A DNA stretch of 64,000 bases from Flavobacterium sp. LC2016-13 (GTDB lineage: Bacteria; Bacteroidota; Bacteroidia; Flavobacteriales; Flavobacteriaceae): contig NZ_WMDQ01000005.1 in NCBI RefSeq assembly GCF_009707955.1, forward strand, positions 306,483 to 370,482, in the 5' to 3' direction. The notes beneath the pieces were generated by a model that had not been told where the DNA came from, ran no database searches, and saw only the letters and a program-made list of their open reading frames with translations. Made by a program: the position numbers and the translations under genes. Shown piece by piece: positions 9,075-17,693 of this stretch. Every line of letters begins with the position of its first letter. Position 1 is the stretch's first letter.

Positions 9075-10199
9075 ATAATTGCTTTTATTAATAACCATGA
9101 AATTAGCTTCGGGATATGCTTTTGCAAATGCCGTTGGAATTTTTACTTTTTTATTTTCATTCCATTTAAATTCAAAACCTTCAAGCTTATCTGCTATTTC
9201 TTCTAACCAATCCATTTCTTGTTGATCGTAAGTCCTCCAAAAATAATTATTGGATTTTATCTTCTGATAATTTTGTTTTTTAATTCGTTCATACGCTAAA
9301 TAATTTTCCCATAAATCTCCAACATCGTTTCTTGAATCTAGTGAATTAAAATTATTAATAATAGCGTTTCTAATTCCATTATCATAAAAATACCACCTAC
9401 TTGATTTTACAATTTCTTTGCGCAAATTTCTACTAAAACCTTCAACTTTAAAAAGGATAAATACTTTTGAAAGCAAATCAAGATAGTTTGAAACTGTATT
9501 TTTTGATAATTGCAATTGATTGGCTAATTCTTGTACAGAAACCTCTTTGCCAATTTGATATGCGACTAATCGCAACAAATCGTAAATTTTATCTGCATGT
9601 TTTATACCTTCAAAAACTAAAATATCTTTCAATAAATAGGAATTGATTATTTCAAAAAGATAATCTTTTTTTTCTTCCCAACTTTCATATTGAATTAATT
9701 CAGGATATCCTCCAAAAAGCAACCTTTCTTCTAAATTTTCAATTGTCTGTTTATAATTTTCAATTGATGAAAATTCCATTTGTGCCAATGGAAACAAATA
9801 AAGAGTATTTTTTCTACCAACTAACGGCTCGCCCAATTTATTACTCAAATCAAACATAGATGAACCTGTCGCAATAACTTTAATATTATCTATTGTGTCT
9901 ACAATTAATTTAAGAATTAGACCAATTTCAGGAATATTTTGAGCTTCGTCAATGACTAATAAATCAATGCCAGTTAAAAGTCTTTTATAATTATTAACAG
10001 AACGTTCTTTCAGTAAGTTTATATCATTAATATCTTCACCATTAAGTTGTAAATAATTTTCAGATGGAATATCAGATAAATAATTTTTAATTAACTCTGT
10101 TTTGCCTACACGACGGGCTCCTAGTAAAATTAATACTTTATTGGGTTGAACTTTCTTTTTAAATTCCTGAATTACAGATCTTTTTAAATAATTTTTCAT
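9057..10199 (-). CDS. AAA ATPase with DUF4143 C-terminal domain
   Basis: About 380 residues. The Walker A motif is LLGARRVGKTEL and Walker B is LLVIDEAQNI, followed by a sensor-like VIATGSSMF. A winged-helix-like middle region (LQLSKNTVSNYLDLL) precedes a DUF4143 C-terminal part with nuclease-like WRTYDQQEMDWLEE. Such proteins are widespread, strain-variable ATPases of unknown role. The frame can be extended to a TTG at 10226, but ATG at 10199 fits the family N-terminus better. A 32 bp repeat array lies just upstream and may regulate it. The gene is more accessory in character than its neighbours. Confidence 0.82.
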   Translation of the reverse strand: MKNYLKRSVIQEFKKKVQPNKVLILLGARRVGKTELIKNYLSDIPSENYLQLNGEDINDINLLKERSVNNYKRLLTGIDLLVIDEAQNIPEIGLILKLIVDTIDNIKVIATGSSMFDLSNKLGEPLVGRKNTLYLFPLAQMEFSSIENYKQTIENLEERLLFGGYPELIQYESWEEKKDYLFEIINSYLLKDILVFEGIKHADKIYDLLRLVAYQIGKEVSVQELANQLQLSKNTVSNYLDLLSKVFILFKVEGFSRNLRKEIVKSSRWYFYDNGIRNAIINNFNSLDSRNDVGDLWENYLAYERIKKQNYQKIKSNNYFWRTYDQQEMDWLEEIADKLEGFEFKWNENKKVKIPTAFAKAYPEANFMVINKSNYLDFII

Positions 10200-10238
10200 T
10201 CTAATTGGCTTAAAATTAGAATACAAATATAATTAAAA

Positions 10239-10321
10239 AACGTTAATTCAGTCAGTAAGTTGACTGAATTAACATTAATTCAGTCAGTGTGTTGATCAAA
10301 TTAACGTTAATTCAGTCAGTG
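10239..10321. repeat. 32 bp direct repeats (2.6 copies) with an internal palindrome
   Basis: Units 10239-10270, 10271-10302 and a partial 10303-10321 share AACRTTAATTCAGTCAGT. The first unit carries a perfect 12 bp palindrome with a 6 nt loop (10243-10272, arm TTAATTCAGTCA); it is degraded in the second. The array fills the gap between the ATPase start and the CDF stop on the minus strand, so it could be an operator for the ATPase gene or a stem in its leader. Confidence 0.7.
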
Positions 10322-10329
10322 AAAAAAAA

Positions 10330-11253
10330 TTATTCATCCTGAGCGATATAATCTTTACTGCAAGTTTTGCCAAAATCTGGCTGAATGGTACAATGGCTGA
10401 TATGAAATTCATGAAACAAAACTTCTTCAATTTCAGCAACAATTTTATTGAATTCTGAAATCGAAATGTTTTCCCTACAATCTAAATGCGCTTCAAAGTG
10501 AAGTTCGTTATCATTTAAATGCCAAAGATGAATATGATACAAACGATGATTTCCGGTTACTTTATGAATTTTTTCGGCTATTTCTTCAATGTTTAAATCT
10601 TCAGGAGTAAAAAGCAACAGCATTTTTGTAGACGATTTTAATAAATCAAAACTCATGAAAATCAAGTAAATCGCAATACCCAAAGTAATGACACTATCGA
10701 CCCAAAACCACTGAAAATATTTCATTAAAAATCCACCGGCCAAAACAGCCACAGACGCCATCATATCTGTAAAAAGGTGCAAATAAGCAGAACGCATATT
10801 TAAGTTATGATCTGCATCTTTTTTTATAATCAAAGCCGAAAATCCGTTAAAGGCAATTCCTAAAATGGATAACCAAATAACAAGATTAGAACTGATAACA
10901 ACAGGTTCTGAAAATCGAACAATTGCTTCATAAATCAAGAAAATGGCAACTATAATTAAAGTTGCCGCATTTATAAATGCGGCAAGAAGTTCGGCCCGTT
11001 TATAACCAAACGTACTCGAAGAGTTCGGTTTTTTTTTCGCCAATTTATGTGCCACATAACTTAAAATCAAAGAAATAACATCGCTAAAATTATGCAATGC
11101 ATCAGATAATAAAGATAAACTTCCCGATATAAATCCGCCAATAATCTGTGCAACAGTAATACCAATATTCAAAACAATCGAAATTGATAAATTCTTGCCT
11201 GTTACTTCATGTGAATGTCCGTGATGATGACTATGATTATGGTTGTGGCCCAT
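10330..11253 (-). CDS. Cation diffusion facilitator, Zn2+ (CzcD/ZitB-like) exporter
   Basis: A 307-residue inner-membrane CDF antiporter. The N-terminus is strongly His-rich (GHNHNHSHHHGHSHE), a metal-binding tail typical of zinc members. Six membrane helices are visible. TM2 has HNFSD and TM5 has HLFTD, the two Hx3D pairs that form the zinc transport site. The cytoplasmic C-terminal domain (about 205-300) contains further His residues (HIHLWHLNDNELHFEAH). It exports Zn2+ (possibly Cd2+/Co2+) in exchange for protons. It follows rpiB on the same strand with an 8 bp gap. Confidence 0.92.
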   Translation of the reverse strand: MGHNHNHSHHHGHSHEVTGKNLSISIVLNIGITVAQIIGGFISGSLSLLSDALHNFSDVISLILSYVAHKLAKKKPNSSSTFGYKRAELLAAFINAATLIIVAIFLIYEAIVRFSEPVVISSNLVIWLSILGIAFNGFSALIIKKDADHNLNMRSAYLHLFTDMMASVAVLAGGFLMKYFQWFWVDSVITLGIAIYLIFMSFDLLKSSTKMLLLFTPEDLNIEEIAEKIHKVTGNHRLYHIHLWHLNDNELHFEAHLDCRENISISEFNKIVAEIEEVLFHEFHISHCTIQPDFGKTCSKDYIAQDE

Positions 11254-11261
11254 TTTTTATT

Positions 11262-11693
11262 TTATTGACAAGCGATTTTGTTCACTCTGTTTTGGTGCCT
11301 TCCACCTTCAAATTCGGTAGTTAAAAAAGTTTCAACAATTTCTACCGCTTGCGGAATCGATGTAAAACGCGCCGGAATACTCACAATATTAGCATCGTTG
11401 TGTAAACGGGTTAAATAAGCGATTTCTTTAGTCCAGCATAAACCAGCTCTCACTTTTGGATGTTTGTTAACCGTCATTGCAATTCCGTTTCCGCTTCCGC
11501 AGATAACAATTCCAAAATCAGCTTTTCCTTCAGAAACATCATTCGCAACAGGATGTCCAAAATCAGGATAATCTACTGAGTCTTCAGAATCTGTTCCGTA
11601 ATTTGTTACTTCATATCCTTTTGCTTTAAGCATTGCAACAATTGCTTTTTTATAATCCGGTCCAGCGTGGTCATTTCCAATCGAAATTTTCAT
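11262..11693 (-). CDS. rpiB: Ribose 5-phosphate isomerase B
   Basis: 143 residues from ATG at 11693. A longer frame exists to 11774, but its first 27 residues are not family-like, so the start at MKISIGNDHAG is preferred. The substrate region is GNDHAGPDYKK. The VDYPDFGHPVA segment and the anion-hole/active-site loop ICGSGNGIAM (catalytic Cys) are all present. It interconverts ribose-5-phosphate and ribulose-5-phosphate in the non-oxidative pentose phosphate pathway. It is probably co-transcribed with the CDF gene. Confidence 0.93.
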   Translation of the reverse strand: MKISIGNDHAGPDYKKAIVAMLKAKGYEVTNYGTDSEDSVDYPDFGHPVANDVSEGKADFGIVICGSGNGIAMTVNKHPKVRAGLCWTKEIAYLTRLHNDANIVSIPARFTSIPQAVEIVETFLTTEFEGGRHQNRVNKIACQ

Positions 11694-12473
11694 TTTAAAT
11701 ACTATTAAGTTGTGTATTGCAAATTTAGCCAAAGAATTTCGAAGTAAATCTATTTGAAAAGAAAAGTTCGCCACGAATTTCTCTAATTTGCACTAATTTT
11801 TTCTTTTTAAATTTCTAAAACACAATTTAACATATCAATATAATTCGTGTATATTCGTGAAATTCGTGGCGAAAAACTTTTAATATATAACGCTCTTCAT
11901 ATCAAAACCTTATATGTTATTAACAATTTTAATATCGTATAATAGTCTGATAATCAATAGAGAATGTTTTAAGTAATTGTTAAAATTTTAGAATGTTAAT
12001 ACCAAAACCTAATTCGTTGATATTCAGTTAACTTTAAATTAACAAATAATGTTAATAAGTTAAGATAGAAATTTAGAAGTTTTTTTTGGTGGTGTCGAAA
12101 AAAAACCTAATCCAAAACCGGAATGAAAAAACCTAATAAACTTTCATGAATTTTTAGAAAAGTTATCAATATCAAAAATGCCATTTTCAACAAAATTCGA
12201 GTTATCAAGTTATCTACAAAATGAATTCATTTTTGGTTGTTAACCGTTGTTAATTAAAATTCAAAAAAGCTTAAAAATTAATCCTTTAACAAAATATAAC
12301 TATGTTGATAACTCTATATAAGTAAGCAAAACTTCATTTCAATACTTTTAAAAATAAATTTATTCGACATATTAACAAGCTATAATAACCATCAAAAATT
12401 AATTAAATTTAAAATTTCTTTTTTGTTGTATTTAATATATGTTGACAACTTTGAAATTGAAAAAAAGATTGAT
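11694..12473. other. Long AT-rich intergenic region with DnaA-box-like 9-mers
   Basis: 780 bp without a credible gene. Near the rpiB start an imperfect inverted repeat pairs CGCCACGAATTT (about 11770) with AAATTCGTGGCG (about 11861-11872). Four near matches to the DnaA box TTATCCACA lie within 150 bp: TTATCAATA at 12163, TTATCAAGT at 12202, TTATCTACA at 12210, and TGTTGATAA (reverse of TTATCAACA) at 12303. TTAAC-type words are frequent. It may be a replication-related site or simply AT-rich spacer. Confidence 0.4.
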
Positions 12474-12707
12474 TCAAACAATTTTGAGAGGATTATTAAG
12501 ATTGTCAAGAATTTCCTGAACTCGTTCGAAATCGTTTGGATGAATTCTCAATTTGATTCCGCCAAGTGCAGTCGTGTAGAATGGAACGACAGAAAGTGTC
12601 ATTTCGTTTTCAAAATAATAAGGAATTTGTTCTTGTTCGAGTAAATGTTTCAGAACTATGGTTTCGTGCTGATAATTGAATACTGCAATGGTTTTAAAGC
12701 TTTCCAT
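12474..12707 (-). CDS. DUF2007 family putative signal-transducing protein
   Basis: A 77-residue protein that fits the short DUF2007 family: an N-terminal strand (TIAVFNYQHETIVLKHLLEQ), the middle IPYYFENE, and the C-terminal GGIKLRIHPNDFERVQEIL. These small ferredoxin-like-fold proteins bind or sense unknown ligands. It lies alone, divergent from rnr, after the AT-rich gap. The start is ATG at 12707. Confidence 0.82.
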   Translation of the reverse strand: MESFKTIAVFNYQHETIVLKHLLEQEQIPYYFENEMTLSVVPFYTTALGGIKLRIHPNDFERVQEILDNLNNPLKIV

Positions 12708-12905
12708 AAAGCGTCTTTTCGTAAAGATACGAAATGAGGATTACTAAAAATTTGTAGTTAGCACTAATTTGAATATGCAAATTACAATTGACCTTTGAAA
12801 ATCAATAAATAGTTGCTTTTGAAAGTTATATTTTTAATAATTTATTTGTTAAAATCTATAATCTGGTATCTTATTTGTAATTTTAACTTTTTAAGAAAAA
12901 GATTT

Positions 12906-15086
12906 ATGAGTAAGAAAATTAGAAAGCCGATAAAAAAAGAGAGTGATTTCTCCAGTAAAATAGTAAAAATTTTATCGCAAAGTCCTAATAAAGCATTCAA
13001 TTATAAACAGATAGGAGCAAAGCTTGAACTTGATGATACAAAAAGCAGAAACCAGATTATAAAAGATTTAAAAATTTTGGCTGCTTCAAAAAAAATTATT
13101 GAAACTGAACCTGGAAAATATTTAGTAAAAGCAGAAAGCCAGGATTATTATGAAGGAACAATTGATATGACCAGTAGAAAAACGGCATATTTTATTTGTC
13201 CTGATTTTACAGAAGATGTTTTTATTCCGACCAATAATTTGAATCGTGCATTGGATAAAGACAAAGTAAAAGTTTACGTTTATAACAGAAGAAAAGGAAA
13301 AAGACCTGAAGGTGAAGTAATTGAAGTTATAGAAAGAAGTAAAACTGATTTTGTTGGAGTTATTGATATTCAGGCAAATTTTGCTTTTGTATCAACGGCA
13401 AATCCTAAAATGTATACCGATATTTTTATTCCAAAGGATAAAATTGGAGAAGCAGAAAATGGTGATGTTGTTTTAGTTACGATAGAAGATTGGCCAAAAA
13501 GAGCCGATAGTCCGTTTGGATCAGTAGTTAAAGTTTTAGGAAAACCAGGAGAACACGATACTGAAATTCATGCTATTTTGGCTGAATACGGTTTACCATC
13601 AGATTTTCCGGTAGAAGTAGAGGTTTATGCACAAAAAATAGATACTTCGATTCAGGAATCTGAGATTGCAAAACGTCGTGATATGCGTGATACACTTACG
13701 TTTACGATAGATCCAAAAGATGCAAAAGATTTTGATGATGCTTTGTCTTTCAAAAAGTTAGAGAATGGAAATTACGAAATTGGAATTCATATTGCCGATG
13801 TTTCTTATTATTTAGAAGAAGGAACAATCTTAGATGATGAAGCATATCAACGAGCAACTTCGGTTTATTTAGTCGATAGAGTAGTACCAATGCTTCCGGA
13901 AGTTTTATCTAATTTTGCCTGTTCGCTGCGTCCGAATGAAGAGAAATATACATTCTCAGCCATTTTTGAAGTTTCAGAAAATGCACAAGTTATTAACCAA
14001 TGGTTTGGTAGAACAGTAATTTATTCAGATCAGCGATTTGCTTATGAAGAAGCTCAGTATATCATTGAAACAAAAGATAGTAAAATTCCCGTTGATGTTT
14101 CTATTACCGGAGAATCTTATACCGTTTCTGATGAAATAACAAATGCTACTTTAAAATTAGATGAATTAGCCAAGATTTTAAGAAAGAAGAGGATGGCAAA
14201 TGGTGCTATTTCTTTTGATAAAGTAGAAGTAAAATTTAATCTTGATGCCGATGGTGAACCGGAAGGAGTTTACTTTAAAGTTTCAAAAGATGCCAATCAT
14301 TTGATTGAAGAATTCATGCTTTTAGCCAATAGAAAAGTGGCTGAATACATTGGAAAACAAAAGAAAACATTTGTTTACAGGATTCACGATGAACCAAATG
14401 AAGACAAATTAATTGCAATGCAAACCGTAATTGCTAAATTTGGTTATAAAATAGATTTCCGTAACAAAGGCGATATTTCTAAGTCTTTGAATGCATTGAT
14501 GGAAGAAGTAAATGGTAAAAAAGAACAAAACTTAATTGATACTCTTGCGATTAGAAGTATGAGTAAAGCCAAATATTCTACAGATAATATTGGTCATTAT
14601 GGTTTAGCTTTTGATTATTACAGCCATTTTACTTCGCCAATTCGTCGTTATCCTGACGTTATGGTACACCGTTTGCTGCAATATTATTTAGATAATGGTG
14701 CTTCTGTAGATGATGAAGTTTACGAAACAAAATGTTTGCATTGTTCTAATATGGAAAGTTTAGCGACTAATGCTGAACGTGATAGTATTAAATATATGCA
14801 GGTTAAATACATGCAGGATCATCAGGATGAAGAATTTCTTGGTGTTATTTCAGGAGTTACAGAATGGGGAATTTATGTTGAAATTGTTTCTAACAAATGC
14901 GAAGGAATGGTAAGAATCAGAGAAATAAAAGATGATTATTATACTTTCGATGAAAAGCAATATGCTTTGGTAGGAGCAACTTCAAATAGTATTTTACAAT
15001 TAGGAGATGAAATCTACGTTAAGGTAAAAAATGCAGATTTAGTTAAAAAACAACTTGATTTTCATTTTTTAAGAAGAGCAGAATAA
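12906..15086 (+). CDS. rnr: Ribonuclease R
   Basis: 726 residues from ATG at 12906; the 31 codons upstream in frame are hydrophobic and not family-like. Order: an N-terminal winged helix (about 15-75), two cold-shock OB domains (about 80-240), the RNB catalytic domain (about 265-600) and a C-terminal S1 domain (about 640-722). The catalytic acidic cluster is TIDPKDAKDFDDAL. The RNB end motif HFTSPIRRYPDVMVHRLL is clear. RNase R is a processive 3'-5' exoribonuclease that degrades structured RNA. It heads a rightward run with DUF2807 (23 bp gap), LysE and the GldM-C gene. Confidence 0.95.
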   Translation: MSKKIRKPIKKESDFSSKIVKILSQSPNKAFNYKQIGAKLELDDTKSRNQIIKDLKILAASKKIIETEPGKYLVKAESQDYYEGTIDMTSRKTAYFICPDFTEDVFIPTNNLNRALDKDKVKVYVYNRRKGKRPEGEVIEVIERSKTDFVGVIDIQANFAFVSTANPKMYTDIFIPKDKIGEAENGDVVLVTIEDWPKRADSPFGSVVKVLGKPGEHDTEIHAILAEYGLPSDFPVEVEVYAQKIDTSIQESEIAKRRDMRDTLTFTIDPKDAKDFDDALSFKKLENGNYEIGIHIADVSYYLEEGTILDDEAYQRATSVYLVDRVVPMLPEVLSNFACSLRPNEEKYTFSAIFEVSENAQVINQWFGRTVIYSDQRFAYEEAQYIIETKDSKIPVDVSITGESYTVSDEITNATLKLDELAKILRKKRMANGAISFDKVEVKFNLDADGEPEGVYFKVSKDANHLIEEFMLLANRKVAEYIGKQKKTFVYRIHDEPNEDKLIAMQTVIAKFGYKIDFRNKGDISKSLNALMEEVNGKKEQNLIDTLAIRSMSKAKYSTDNIGHYGLAFDYYSHFTSPIRRYPDVMVHRLLQYYLDNGASVDDEVYETKCLHCSNMESLATNAERDSIKYMQVKYMQDHQDEEFLGVISGVTEWGIYVEIVSNKCEGMVRIREIKDDYYTFDEKQYALVGATSNSILQLGDEIYVKVKNADLVKKQLDFHFLRRAE

Positions 15087-15109
15087 TATTAAATTTAAAA
15101 AATTAAAGT

Positions 15110-15778
15110 ATGAAAAAGTTAATTATAGGTGCGGCAATATTAGTTGCACAGTTATCTTTTGGTCAGGTTACCAAAGATTTAGGCGATTTTGATTCCGTAA
15201 AAGTATTCGATAAATTAAGTGTAAAACTAGTTCAGTCGACTGAAAATAAAATTGTTATTAAAGGACCTCGTGAAGCAGAAGTTGAAGTTGTTAACAAGAA
15301 AGGTTTATTAAAATTAAGAATGCCTTTTCCTAAATTATTATCTGGAGACGATTTAGATATTACAGTATATTACAAACATTTAGAACTTATTGATGTAAAC
15401 GAAGGAGCACATGTTTCAAGCAAAGATGCTATTAAGGCTACTGCTTTTAAAGTTAGCGCTCAGGAAGGTGGAAAAATCAATGTTGATTTAGATGTTGAAA
15501 AACTAAATGTAAGCTCAGTTTCAGGTGGAGAAATTACTTTATCAGGTAAAGCTTCAAACCAGGAAGCAAGTTTAGGAGCAGGTGGATATCTTCTTGCAAG
15601 TAAATTAAGTACTGCACAAACTAAAGTAAGCGTTTCTGCGGGAGGAAAAGCAGATGTGAATGCTTCTACTCTTGTTGATGCAAAAGTAAGCGCAGGTGGC
15701 TCTATTTACATTTATGGGAAACCGAAACAAATTAATCAAAAAACGGTTTTAGGTGGTAAAATCGAAGAAGTAAAATAA
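15110..15778 (+). CDS. DUF2807 head-GIN domain exported protein
   Basis: 222 residues. A signal peptide (residues 1-19, ending LSFGQ) precedes a repetitive right-handed beta-helix-like domain with short hydrophobic/polar strands (IVIKGPREAEVEVV, LKLRMPFP, INVDLDVEKLNVSSVSGG, VDAKVSAGGSIYIYG). This is the DUF2807 or head-GIN domain, common and multi-copy in Bacteroidota, cell-envelope located and of unknown function. It starts 23 bp after rnr and is followed 15 bp later by the LysE gene. Confidence 0.88.
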   Translation: MKKLIIGAAILVAQLSFGQVTKDLGDFDSVKVFDKLSVKLVQSTENKIVIKGPREAEVEVVNKKGLLKLRMPFPKLLSGDDLDITVYYKHLELIDVNEGAHVSSKDAIKATAFKVSAQEGGKINVDLDVEKLNVSSVSGGEITLSGKASNQEASLGAGGYLLASKLSTAQTKVSVSAGGKADVNASTLVDAKVSAGGSIYIYGKPKQINQKTVLGGKIEEVK

Positions 15779-15793
15779 TCAAATTGTATTTGA

Positions 15794-16474
15794 ATGATAA
15801 ATGATATTTTAGCTGGACTACCATGGGGACTTTTCTTAAGTTTCATGGTAGGTCCAGTATTTTTTATACTATTGGAAACCAGTATTACAAAAGGATTCAG
15901 AGCAGCACTTGTTTTTGACCTAGGTGTGGTATTAGGTGATATTTTTTTTATAGGAATTGCTTATTTAGGAAGTTACAGACTTATTCAGAGTTTAAAAGAT
16001 AAACCTGCATTGTTTATTTTTGGGGGAATAATTATGTTGGCTTACGGTGTAATTTCGTTTGTAAGATTGAGAAATGAAGAAAAAATTGATGACGAAGAAA
16101 TTGATCGCGATATTATAAAAAGAAACTATGGCAGTTTATTTATAAAAGGCTTTTTACTTAACGTTATTAACATTGGAGTTCTTGGTTTTTGGTTAGCCGT
16201 GATTATTTCTGTTGGACCAAAATTAGATATGCAAAACTCAAGAATGATTACTTTTTTTACTTCAGTTATCATTACTTATTTACTTGTTGATTGTCTTAAA
16301 ATATTATTAGCCAAACAATTAAAAACTAAATTAACACCAACTAATATTCTTAAAATTAAAAAAGTAATTAGTATTGTTTTAATGGTTTTTGGAGCTGTGT
16401 TAATAACTCAGGGTTGGTTTCCAAAAGAAAAAGAAATGGTTAAAAATGCTTTTGAAAAGATTGAAAAAAAGTAG
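15794..16474 (+). CDS. LysE/RhtB family amino-acid exporter
   Basis: A 226-residue inner-membrane protein with six hydrophobic segments. The N-terminal LysE signature is clear (GLPWGLFLSFMVGPVFF, then TSITKGFRAALVFDLGVVLGD). A polar loop of charged residues (about 93-116) separates the two halves. The family exports lysine, threonine, homoserine or related compounds; the substrate cannot be told. It ends 11 bp before the next gene. Confidence 0.87.
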   Translation: MINDILAGLPWGLFLSFMVGPVFFILLETSITKGFRAALVFDLGVVLGDIFFIGIAYLGSYRLIQSLKDKPALFIFGGIIMLAYGVISFVRLRNEEKIDDEEIDRDIIKRNYGSLFIKGFLLNVINIGVLGFWLAVIISVGPKLDMQNSRMITFFTSVIITYLLVDCLKILLAKQLKTKLTPTNILKIKKVISIVLMVFGAVLITQGWFPKEKEMVKNAFEKIEKK

Positions 16475-16485
16475 TTGATTATCAT

Positions 16486-17253
16486 ATGAAAATACAACTT
16501 TTAGTTTTCCTTTTTTGTTTTTCTTTATCAATTACGGCTCAAAAAGATTCTACAATTGTTAGTAAGTCTAATATAGCTGTAGTTTCTGCTGATAAATTAA
16601 ATGTTGTTTATAGAGGAATTTTAAATCCAATCTCTATTTCAGTTCCAAATTGTAGATCATTTATTGCAACTAGTTCAGGATTAAATAAAATATCAGAAGG
16701 AAAATATTCACTTAGTCCAGGTCAAGGTCTTTTTTCAATAATTAAGCTTGACATTGAATTGAATAATGGCTCTAAAATTACAGAGGAACATAAATTTAGA
16801 ATTAATGGAATTAATCATATTTTCGCAAAGATTAATGATAGAAGTAATTGTGAAAAATGTATTTTAGAAATGACTAAAGAAGAACTGTATAACTCTAATA
16901 TTCAATATAGTTACCCTGACGATTTTCTTTTTGATTTGAATCTTTCCCGATACAAAATAAATAATTTTCTAATAAAATTTTCCAATAATAAAAAGATTGT
17001 TATTGCGGGAAATAGTTTTAATAATAATGTTAATAGTAAAATTAAAAAATTAAAAAAAGGCGCTATTTTCGTAATTGATGATATTGGTTATTCTTTTCCA
17101 GGTTCTGAAAATTATCTCTTACCTAGATTGATTCCTATTAAAATTATGATTGTAGAGAAAGAAATACAAGAAAACTATTATGAAAGCAAAGAGTTTATCA
17201 GAGATAGTATTCGAAGAATAAAAAATGAAAAAAAGCTTTTAAAAAATAATTAA
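16486..17253 (+). CDS. Exported protein with a GldM C-terminal-like domain
   Basis: 255 residues with a signal peptide (residues 1-18, ending SITAQ). The segment VVSADKLNVVYRGILNPISISVPNC closely resembles the start of a periplasmic domain of the T9SS motor protein GldM. The N-terminal membrane helix and coiled part that couple GldM to GldL are absent, replaced by a cleavable signal. The C-terminal half (INGINHIFAKINDRSNC to IPIKIMIVEK) keeps the beta-rich pattern, and the last 25 residues are a charged helix. It is therefore a stand-alone GldM-C paralogue in the periplasm. It could bind the same partners as GldM; the true function is unknown. It is the last gene of the rnr run and is followed by a terminator. 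Confidence 0.72.
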   Translation: MKIQLLVFLFCFSLSITAQKDSTIVSKSNIAVVSADKLNVVYRGILNPISISVPNCRSFIATSSGLNKISEGKYSLSPGQGLFSIIKLDIELNNGSKITEEHKFRINGINHIFAKINDRSNCEKCILEMTKEELYNSNIQYSYPDDFLFDLNLSRYKINNFLIKFSNNKKIVIAGNSFNNNVNSKIKKLKKGAIFVIDDIGYSFPGSENYLLPRLIPIKIMIVEKEIQENYYESKEFIRDSIRRIKNEKKLLKNN

Positions 17254-17281
17254 AAACCTCTGAATTTCAGAGGTTTTTTTA
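17253..17281 (+). terminator. Intrinsic terminator after the GldM-C gene
   Basis: A hairpin with arms AAAACCTCTGA/TCAGAGGTTTT is followed by a T run, immediately after the stop. Confidence 0.88.
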
Positions 17282-17297
17282 TGTCTAACCATAAAGT

Positions 17298-17383
17298 GTG
17301 TCATTTCGACAGAGGAGAAATCACATAACGGAATTCCGGTTCGTTGCTCTCTGGATGTGATTTCTCCTCCGTCGAAATGACAC
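17298..17383. repeat. Long intergenic inverted repeat
   Basis: Arms of 28-29 bp (17298-17326 and 17355-17383, beginning GTGTCATTTCGAC) pair with one mismatch around a loop of about 28 nt. It does not end in a T run. It looks like a dispersed intergenic palindrome of Flavobacterium rather than a gene-specific terminator. Confidence 0.75.
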
Positions 17384-17393
17384 AAAATGCGAA

Positions 17394-17460
17394 AAAAATT
17401 AAACATAAAAAAAACTCCAAGTTTCCTTGAAGTTTTAGAGCTATCGTCCGGATTCGAACC
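17394..17460 (-). pseudogene. Duplicated tRNA-Cys 3' end with terminator (remnant copy)
   Basis: This 67 bp block repeats 17484-17551. On the minus strand it contains GGTTCGAATCCGGACGAT, the T-arm and part of the 3' acceptor strand of the nearby tRNA-Cys. A hairpin terminator with a GAAA loop and a T run follows. The 5' two thirds of the tRNA are missing, so it cannot make a tRNA. The outer stem pair of the hairpin differs from the intact copy but still pairs. Confidence 0.75.
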
Positions 17461-17495
17461 TATATTTTTAATTAATTTTTTCTAAAAATTAAACA

Positions 17496-17529
17496 TAAAA
17501 AAACCTCCAAGTTTCCTTGAAGGTTTTTG
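17496..17529 (-). terminator. Terminator of tRNA-Cys
   Basis: On the minus strand, directly after the tRNA, arms CCTTCAAG/CTTGGAGG close on a GAAA tetraloop and are followed by seven T. Confidence 0.85.
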
Positions 17530-17600
17530 AGGCATCGTCCGGATTCGAACCGGAGTAGGAGCTTTTGCAGAGCCCAGCCTAGCCGCTCGGCCACGACGCC
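17530..17600 (-). tRNA. tRNA-Cys (GCA)
   Basis: The 71 nt minus-strand sequence folds as a cloverleaf. The acceptor GGCGTCG pairs with CGATGCC (one G-U pair). The anticodon arm GGGCT-CTGCAAA-AGCTC gives anticodon GCA. The T-arm CCGG-TTCGAAT-CCGG is perfect. The discriminator base is U, the cysteine identity element. CCA is not encoded. It is divergent to nothing; folB follows on the same strand side at 18053. Confidence 0.95.
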
Positions 17601-17693
17601 GTAGTTGAACGGACGGCAAAAGTAACTAAAATCTTTAAAATTCAAAAGTTTAATGTAAAGTATTTTAAAAAATTAGTTTTTTATTTCGTAGAA

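Noticed and set aside
12423..12644. 73-codon plus-strand frame
   Set aside because: It overlaps the DUF2007 gene on the other strand, has low-complexity sequence and no family features.
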